A stretch of 64,000 nucleotides of DNA. Origin: Domibacillus robiginosus (GTDB lineage: Bacteria > Bacillota > Bacilli > Bacillales > Domibacillaceae). This document shows, one piece after another, positions 59,497 through 64,000 of the stretch. A program made the position numbers and the translations under genes. Location: NCBI RefSeq assembly GCF_000966195.1, contig NZ_LAHL01000013.1, positions 62,001 to 126,000 on the forward strand. Reading direction: 5' to 3'. The notes beneath the pieces were generated by a model, which was not told where the DNA came from, searched no databases, and worked only from the letters and a program-made list of their open reading frames with translations. Position 1 is the first letter of the stretch; every line of letters begins with the position of its first letter.

Positions 59497-60156
59497 GTGG
59501 TTAAACGGTATGCACTTTCATGGAGCGGCGGCAAAGACTGTATGATGGTCCTTCATACGTTAAAAAAGCAGCAGGTCGATATTGCCTGCCTGATTACAAC
59601 AGTACCGATTGAAACCGGCCGCACATTCGGACACGACGAAAAAACGGAACTGATTGAAGCACAAAGTAAAATGCTCGGTCTTCCGGTTCATTTTATCCGG
59701 TGCCGCTACGACCATTACACGGAAGACTTTATACATGATTTGAACACCTTGAAAGAATTCTTTCAATTAGACGGCATTGCATATGGGGATATTTACACGG
59801 ATGCTCACTTTGAATGGGGAGAAAACACAGCGGCTTCCGCAGGACTTTCCGCCCTTTTCCCCCTTCGTGCGGAGCCGGAACAAGCTTTCCGCATGCTTGA
59901 AGAATTTCTTGATACACAATATAAAGCCGTAATCATCCGTACTCGTAAAGGCGTGATCAGCCAGGAATTCCTCGGCCGGACACTCGATGCCTCTTTTGCG
60001 GCGGATATCGCGCAGACAGATTGCTGTCCAATGGGCGAGAATGGCGAGTTTCATACATTTGTTTACGATGGACCGCTGTTTCAAAATCCGATTCCGATTC
60101 GGATAGGAGATATTGTAGAATCAGATCTTTCCTGCCGCCTGGAATTATTTATATAA
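59497..60156 (+). CDS. N-type ATP-pyrophosphatase (diphthine--ammonia-ligase family)
   Basis: Cytosolic protein of 219 residues with the PP-loop LSWSGGKDCMM near the start, EAQSKMLGLPVHFI and GIAYGDIYTDAHFEWGE, then SFAADIAQTDCCPMGENGEFHTFV. This is the pattern of the family that includes archaeal/eukaryotic diphthine--ammonia ligase (Dph6). Bacteria lack diphthamide, so the bacterial substrate must be another acid that is amidated or adenylated. The start is GTG with GGGAG 8 bases upstream; it is coupled to the VWA lipoprotein gene. Do not read the family name as function. Confidence 0.82.
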   Translation: MVKRYALSWSGGKDCMMVLHTLKKQQVDIACLITTVPIETGRTFGHDEKTELIEAQSKMLGLPVHFIRCRYDHYTEDFIHDLNTLKEFFQLDGIAYGDIYTDAHFEWGENTAASAGLSALFPLRAEPEQAFRMLEEFLDTQYKAVIIRTRKGVISQEFLGRTLDASFAADIAQTDCCPMGENGEFHTFVYDGPLFQNPIPIRIGDIVESDLSCRLELFI

Positions 60157-60193
60157 GAAAAAGGGAAACAGCCGCGGCTGTTTCCCTTTTTCT
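60156..60193 (+). terminator. terminator of the VWA lipoprotein/ATP-pyrophosphatase operon
   Basis: An 18-bp perfect stem AGAAAAAGGGAAACAGCC / GGCTGTTTCCCTTTTTCT with only GC in the loop, so the central GCC-GC-GGC also pairs. The T-rich arm serves both directions. Confidence 0.92.
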
Positions 60194-60255
60194 ATTTACA
60201 TTTAGATTTTATTTGATGAAGCATGGACTAAAAAAGAATAGTCCGGCCATCCGGC

Positions 60256-61401
60256 TTATTTTCGGGATGGAAATGCTTTTCCTTTGAAAAATTCGTATTT
60301 TTCGAGCTCTACACCCATCTGGCGTGCCATTTTTTTCAGTTCTTTTTCTTGAAACTCACTCGTGATCAGTGTAATAATCGTGCCGTCTTCCCCGGCGCGC
60401 CCCGTACGTCCTGAACGGTGTGTATACTCACGCACGTTATGCGGCGCTTCAAAATGAAGCACGTGAGTCAGTCCCTTCACATCAAGTCCGCGTGCGGCAA
60501 CATCTGTAGCAAACAGAAGCGGTGCTTTGCCGCTTCGAAAATCCCGGATTGCTTTTACTCGCTCCTCTTTGCGTAACTCGCTGTGCAGCACACCATTTTT
60601 AAGCCCTTTATATGCAAGCTTCTCTGACATAACATTTACATCTGTTATATCTTTTACAAAAGCAAGCATCCGCTCCGGTTCAAATACGCGCATGACCTTC
60701 TCGATCATCTGCTGCTTCTCTTTCCATGCGCAGGTAAAATACAGATGGCGGACCGTTCCTTCTTGAGGCAGGCTGCTTTTTTTTACGTGAATCGTTTCTG
60801 GATCATTCATCAGCTCTTTTGCTTTCTGTTCCGCCGCAGCGGGCAGTGTAGCCGAGAACAGGGCGAGCTGGCGATCCTTTTGGGTTGCTTTAATAATGGA
60901 TTGAACCGGCTCAAAAAGGGCAGTTGTAAATAATTCATCCCCTTCATCCAGTACAATCAATTTTACTTCATGCATTTTCAGCTTTTTCATTTGAATGAGT
61001 TCTAAAAGCCGTCCCGGTGTTCCACAAATAATATGAGGCGGCTTTTTTAATCGGTCCGTCTGACGTTTAATATTGGCACCGCCAATCATGCCGGCGGATG
61101 TAATAACACCGCCTCCGAATGTACGGATCTCTTCTTGTATCTGCATAATCAGCTCACGTGACGATGCCATAACAAGAGCCTGGACTTGATTGCGCTTCGG
61201 ATCGATTTTTTCCAGCATCGGTAAAACATAAGCCAGTGTTTTTCCGGTTCCAGTTGGTGATTCAGCAATCACATCTCGTCCATCGAGTAAAAGCGGGATC
61301 GCTTCTTCCTGAACCGGCATAGCCTGCTTGAAGCCGGCTTTCTCCCAGGATTCCTGTAAAAATGGCTGCAGTGATGATAAAAAAGCGGGTTTTGTTGACA
61401 T
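60256..61401 (-). CDS. yfmL: DEAD-box RNA helicase (YfmL-like)
   Basis: ATP-dependent RNA helicase of 381 residues. Q-motif (MPVQEEAIPLLL), Walker A SPTGTGKT with Lys54, motif Ia ASSRELIMQIQ, GTPGRLLE, motif II VLDEGDELF at about 149-157, SATLPAA, and C-terminal HRSGRTGRAG. Motif II reads DEGD instead of DEAD. B. subtilis YfmL, of similar size, acts in ribosome assembly. The ATG at 61401 follows GAAGGAG; an in-frame start at 61437 is upstream of that site. Confidence 0.9.
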   Translation of the reverse strand: MSTKPAFLSSLQPFLQESWEKAGFKQAMPVQEEAIPLLLDGRDVIAESPTGTGKTLAYVLPMLEKIDPKRNQVQALVMASSRELIMQIQEEIRTFGGGVITSAGMIGGANIKRQTDRLKKPPHIICGTPGRLLELIQMKKLKMHEVKLIVLDEGDELFTTALFEPVQSIIKATQKDRQLALFSATLPAAAEQKAKELMNDPETIHVKKSSLPQEGTVRHLYFTCAWKEKQQMIEKVMRVFEPERMLAFVKDITDVNVMSEKLAYKGLKNGVLHSELRKEERVKAIRDFRSGKAPLLFATDVAARGLDVKGLTHVLHFEAPHNVREYTHRSGRTGRAGEDGTIITLITSEFQEKELKKMARQMGVELEKYEFFKGKAFPSRK

Positions 61402-61508
61402 AAAAGCTCCTTCAATGTTTTTTTGTTTATTATCCATTTTTTTCTCATGTTTAACAATGACAAAATAAGGTTACAGTACAAAAAACGATTTTTTAGGAGA
61501 TGAAGCAA

Positions 61509-61709
61509 ATGGATAAAAAGCTTGATCAAGGTAAAATGGACAATCCAGAGCAAATCGATACTGAAAAAGAAAGCCTGTACGATAAATTTGAAGAAGAGCA
61601 AAATGTAGATGCCATCCCGCTGGAAGATTTGAAAATGGAACAGCGCGAAGAAAAGGACAAGCATAAAACAAAGGACTCTTCTTCAAGCGAAGAAAAATAT
61701 CCGGATTAA
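61509..61709 (+). CDS. small acidic hydrophilic protein
   Basis: A 66-residue protein with no hydrophobic segment, rich in Lys, Glu and Asp (DKFEEEQNVDAIPLEDLKME and a Lys/Ser/Glu tail). Composition suggests an intrinsically disordered protein. AGGAG lies 9 bases before the ATG at 61509 and a strong terminator follows, both in favour of a real gene. I do not recognise the family. Confidence 0.65.
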   Translation: MDKKLDQGKMDNPEQIDTEKESLYDKFEEEQNVDAIPLEDLKMEQREEKDKHKTKDSSSSEEKYPD

Positions 61710-61738
61710 AAGCAGCGGCTGCCTGGCCGCTGCTTTTT
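61708..61738. terminator. bidirectional terminator between the small acidic protein and mpg
   Basis: A perfect 12-bp stem AAAAGCAGCGGC / GCCGCTGCTTTT with a 6-base loop; it overlaps the stop codons of both converging genes. Confidence 0.9.
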
Positions 61739-62357
61739 ATCTGGAAACGTATGGATTCCCCCCCACCCAAAAACGCCATGGATAATCCTTTGCTTCTCCG
61801 CTGTTTGGAATGCCGATTCTTGGACCGACGGCGATTTTTTCCGGTGTAAAGCCATGAGCAATAAACAGGGGCGGTTCATCAAAGCGACGCCCATAATCGA
61901 TCATATGAATGCCAAGTGCTTTTGTGAGCTTGCCGGGACCGCTCGTTAAATTTTTCATCGGCATTTCTCCCCGCCGCTCCATCATTAAATCGATCCCATC
62001 ATACGGTTCCACTGCCCGGATCAATACAGCTTCCGGTGTGCCTTCTTCGCCGCTCACCACATTGACCAGACAATGTGTATGCATCAAATATGTATACACG
62101 CGCCCGGGCTCCGCGAACATGACTTCTGTGCGCTTTGTTCTTCTATTGTTATAGCTGTGCGCTGCACGGTCTAATGGCCCCCGGTATGCTTCCGTTTCCA
62201 CGATAAAACCCGAGGCTGTGCCTTCTTCTGTTTCCTTCACCAGCAGGCAGCCGAGTAAATCGCGGGCCAGAGACAGCGTCGGTGCATGAAAAAACGCGTC
62301 ACTAACCGGCTTATAGCTGTTCAAACCGTTTTGTAATGTTTTGCCGGTCTGCTTCAT
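61737..62357 (-). CDS. mpg: 3-methyladenine DNA glycosylase (AAG/Mpg type)
   Basis: Removes alkylated purines from DNA; cytosolic, 206 residues. It carries LARDLLGCLLVKE, the catalytic-Glu strand IVETEAYRGPLDRAAHSYN, GRVYTYLMHTHCLVNVV (DNA-intercalating Tyr area) and SGPGKLTKALGI, all family signatures. It resembles Bacillus YxlJ. The ATG at 62357 follows GGAGG at a 9-base spacing and lies inside the preceding gene, giving a 47-bp overlap. Confidence 0.94.
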   Translation of the reverse strand: MKQTGKTLQNGLNSYKPVSDAFFHAPTLSLARDLLGCLLVKETEEGTASGFIVETEAYRGPLDRAAHSYNNRRTKRTEVMFAEPGRVYTYLMHTHCLVNVVSGEEGTPEAVLIRAVEPYDGIDLMMERRGEMPMKNLTSGPGKLTKALGIHMIDYGRRFDEPPLFIAHGFTPEKIAVGPRIGIPNSGEAKDYPWRFWVGGNPYVSR

Positions 62358-63546
62358 TTAAGATATCCTCCTCTACTTTTGCCCGGACATAGCTGCCGAA
62401 ATCGCGCACCTTTTCTTGAATGGCCGGGGTATTGTTATCCGAAATCATCTCTAATGCTTCAAATACAGCTAAAAGAACAGACACACGATCTCGCCCTGAA
62501 TAACAAATTTCGTAAAACGTTTCATATAAAATCTTTTCAAACGGACGTCGAGGGATGATGACTCTGTCTTCAAAAACAGTATACTTTCCATCAAGCCGGC
62601 TTGCTTCATCAAGCGCCAGCCCAATATGGCGAATGCCGTCAATGGCTGTATTCGGATCGTTCGCTCCCGGAGCCAGGGCCCGCAGCGTAATTTCAGCGAG
62701 CTTTTGAACAGCAAACTCCACATCCTGTACCGGCGTTCGCTCTTCGCCGACTTTTACGTAATCGCGCACATCCTGATGAAACGAACGAGAGCGGTACAGC
62801 TTAACGAGAGGCGTTTTTTTTGTTACAAAAGCCCCGATCGGTTCCAGAAATTGGATTACACAATCGTATTTTTTTGCCGTCTCTAAAAGCTTTTCCCATT
62901 CATACAATTGAATGTAGCCTTTTTTACCGGAGACCAGCACTTCCGGTTCTCCCTCTGGCACAGGAGGATGCTCATCCACCCGCCTTCCTGCAACTTCCAC
63001 TTTTTCAATGGTTTCCACTGCATCATCTGCCAGGCGGTCAATTAATTTGGTTACTTGAATAGAATCAGCCACGTGCTGCAGGAAATGAGCAAAAAAACCA
63101 AGACAAACAAGCGCAATAAATACTCCTACTGCCGCGGAAATAACCGGGTCATCTTCATTTACTTCGCGGATAAACAACAGAGAAAACATGGAGTAAACAA
63201 ACCCGCCCATAAATACACCGAGCACCCGAAGCGTGACTTTATCATGAATAAAGTTTTGTAAAATACGCGGTGAAAATTGTCCTGAATAAGTGGTTAATAC
63301 AACCATCAGTGTAGAAAAAGTAATCGAGGTCATCGTCAAAAGAGAGCCTGCAATAGAGCCGAGAATGGTCTCAGACAAAGAAGTGCTGGTTAAAAGCCGG
63401 TCCGGCACCCACCTTTTAAGCTCTACGTAATGTGAAATATCCATCCAAACCACTAAACTGGCCAAAAGAAGAGCGCCGATGCTGTATATTCCGGGGACAA
63501 TCCAGATGTGCCTTGATAAATTTAATCTTGTCCGGTCTTTGATCAT
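62311..63546 (-). CDS. DUF2254 membrane protein
   Basis: Membrane protein of 411 residues with four helices in the first 165 residues (IWIVPGIYSIGALLLASLVV, GSLLTMTSITFSTLMVVLTT, LGVFMGGFVYSMFSLLFI, AVGVFIALVCLGFFAHFL) and a soluble C-terminal half. SITFSTLMVVLTTYSGQFSP and TLRALAPGANDPNTAIDGI are typical of DUF2254. The function is not known. The ATG follows GAGGTGG. It is translated ahead of mpg from one transcript. Confidence 0.88.
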   Translation of the reverse strand: MIKDRTRLNLSRHIWIVPGIYSIGALLLASLVVWMDISHYVELKRWVPDRLLTSTSLSETILGSIAGSLLTMTSITFSTLMVVLTTYSGQFSPRILQNFIHDKVTLRVLGVFMGGFVYSMFSLLFIREVNEDDPVISAAVGVFIALVCLGFFAHFLQHVADSIQVTKLIDRLADDAVETIEKVEVAGRRVDEHPPVPEGEPEVLVSGKKGYIQLYEWEKLLETAKKYDCVIQFLEPIGAFVTKKTPLVKLYRSRSFHQDVRDYVKVGEERTPVQDVEFAVQKLAEITLRALAPGANDPNTAIDGIRHIGLALDEASRLDGKYTVFEDRVIIPRRPFEKILYETFYEICYSGRDRVSVLLAVFEALEMISDNNTPAIQEKVRDFGSYVRAKVEEDILNEADRQNITKRFEQL

Positions 63547-63600
63547 AAAACCACCTCTTCCTTCTTTTTTCCGTTTTCACTGTTTTTCAAAACATTTTCT

Positions 63601-63626
63601 GTTACTTTTCCGCATATTCAGGGTAC
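63601..63626 (+). promoter_or_regulatory. possible sigma-B promoter of the DUF948-like gene
   Basis: GTTACT (63601-63606) and GGGTAC (63621-63626) are 14 bases apart. The -10 is close to the sigma-B consensus GGGTAT; the -35 differs at one key base. YtxG-type DUF948 proteins belong to the stress regulon in B. subtilis. Confidence 0.4.
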
Positions 63627-63662
63627 AGTAAAAGAAAGCTCGAATTTCAGGAGGTTATGTTT

Positions 63663-63992
63663 ATGGAATGGATTGGCTGGATCAGCCTTGCTATTTTTGT
63701 GGCTGCACTTATTTATCTGGCCGTTTCAGCGGTCAAAGCGTTTAAATCGATCAAACCAAAAGTGGATCATTTAAAAGCTGCGCAGCAGCGTATTCAAACC
63801 GAAACGGATAAGATCAAAGGCGAAACGGATGAATTGAAGGTTCATCAGGAACACATTATGGCAGATGTGGATCATGCAAAACAGGCGGTTACATTAACTG
63901 TAAATGAAGCAAAACAAATTCCGCAAAACGCGAAATTTTTTGCCAAAACAGCGGTGGATCCAATAAAAAATAAAAAAACTGCCAAAGCATAG
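63663..63992 (+). CDS. DUF948-like small membrane protein
   Basis: A 109-residue protein with one N-terminal membrane helix (about 3-24, IGWISLAIFVAALIYLAV) and a long charged helix (about 35-85; HLKAAQQRIQTETDKIKGET), as in YtxG/DUF948 general-stress proteins. It ends in a basic tail. The ATG at 63663 follows AGGAGG at 8 bases; an in-frame start at 63657 is too close. It is divergent from the DUF2254 gene. Confidence 0.75.
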   Translation: MEWIGWISLAIFVAALIYLAVSAVKAFKSIKPKVDHLKAAQQRIQTETDKIKGETDELKVHQEHIMADVDHAKQAVTLTVNEAKQIPQNAKFFAKTAVDPIKNKKTAKA

Positions 63993-64000
63993 TGTAATAG

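Noticed and set aside
1-64000. tRNA, rRNA or prophage genes
   Set aside because: No cloverleaf-like or rRNA-like segments and no phage structural or integrase genes were recognised in either strand.

Overview
The window is chromosomal DNA of a low-to-moderate GC, Gram-positive, endospore-former-type bacterium of the family Bacillaceae. This rests on strong AAGGAGG ribosome sites, many TTG/GTG starts, sigma-A and sigma-B-like promoters, a CcpA cre box, SAM-I and cobalamin riboswitches, and close likeness to Bacillus proteins (KatE, LplJ, KipI/KipA/YcsF/YcsG/YcsI, YfmL/YfmM, MtnU, TopB). I cannot name a genus from the sequence alone. I see no rRNA, tRNA, CRISPR array, prophage or transposase gene.

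Layout. 0-7 kb: queF, a thioredoxin-like gene, beta-carbonic anhydrase, a decayed alcohol-dehydrogenase tail, large catalase, a cell-wall amidase, lipoate ligase and a DUF1206 membrane protein. 7.4-8.8 kb: repeat copy 1 behind a GAF-GGDEF gene. 8.9-16.1 kb: an eight-gene operon for 5-oxoproline use (pxpB, pxpC, accB, accC, ycsI, an IclR regulator, pxpA and an NRAMP-type transporter). 16-26 kb: secreted beta-amylase under a palindromic cre box, an MFS transporter, a membrane PstS-like protein, a second GGDEF protein, a LysR regulator, a thioesterase, repeat copy 2 and a DUF1836 regulator. 26-29 kb: hemolysin III, an S-layer-anchored amidase and a lipoprotein. 29.4-40.6 kb: a 13-gene cobalamin uptake, salvage and assembly operon behind a B12 riboswitch. 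41-47 kb: pabB-pabA-pabC, a methyltransferase-like gene behind a SAM-I riboswitch, mtnU and metA. 47-64 kb: topB, large membrane proteins, repeat copy 3 next to a broken chemotaxis receptor, a CorC/HlyC protein, a V4R-STAS protein, yfmM, a VWA lipoprotein, an ATP-pyrophosphatase, yfmL, mpg and small stress-type proteins.

The cobalamin operon is built for salvage. BtuF/BtuC/BtuD import corrinoids, a CbiZ domain fused to BtuD strips the side chain, and CbiB/CobD/CobU/CobQ/CobS/CobC rebuild the nucleotide loop. CblT and CblS bring in and phosphorylate alpha-ribazole in place of CobT, and a PduO-type enzyme adenosylates. There are no corrin-ring genes here.

The most unusual feature is a non-coding repeat of about 250-440 bp present three times. 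Each copy sits between two near-copies of a locus-specific rho-independent terminator hairpin. The outer A-run remains on one side and, in two of three loci, the T-run on the other, as if the element had inserted into the terminator and duplicated its 25-29 bp core. All three copies have the same orientation relative to the gene whose terminator was hit, so each would be transcribed in that gene's 3' untranslated region. The two large copies carry two GC-rich, stem-closed domains that look like inverted relatives of each other.
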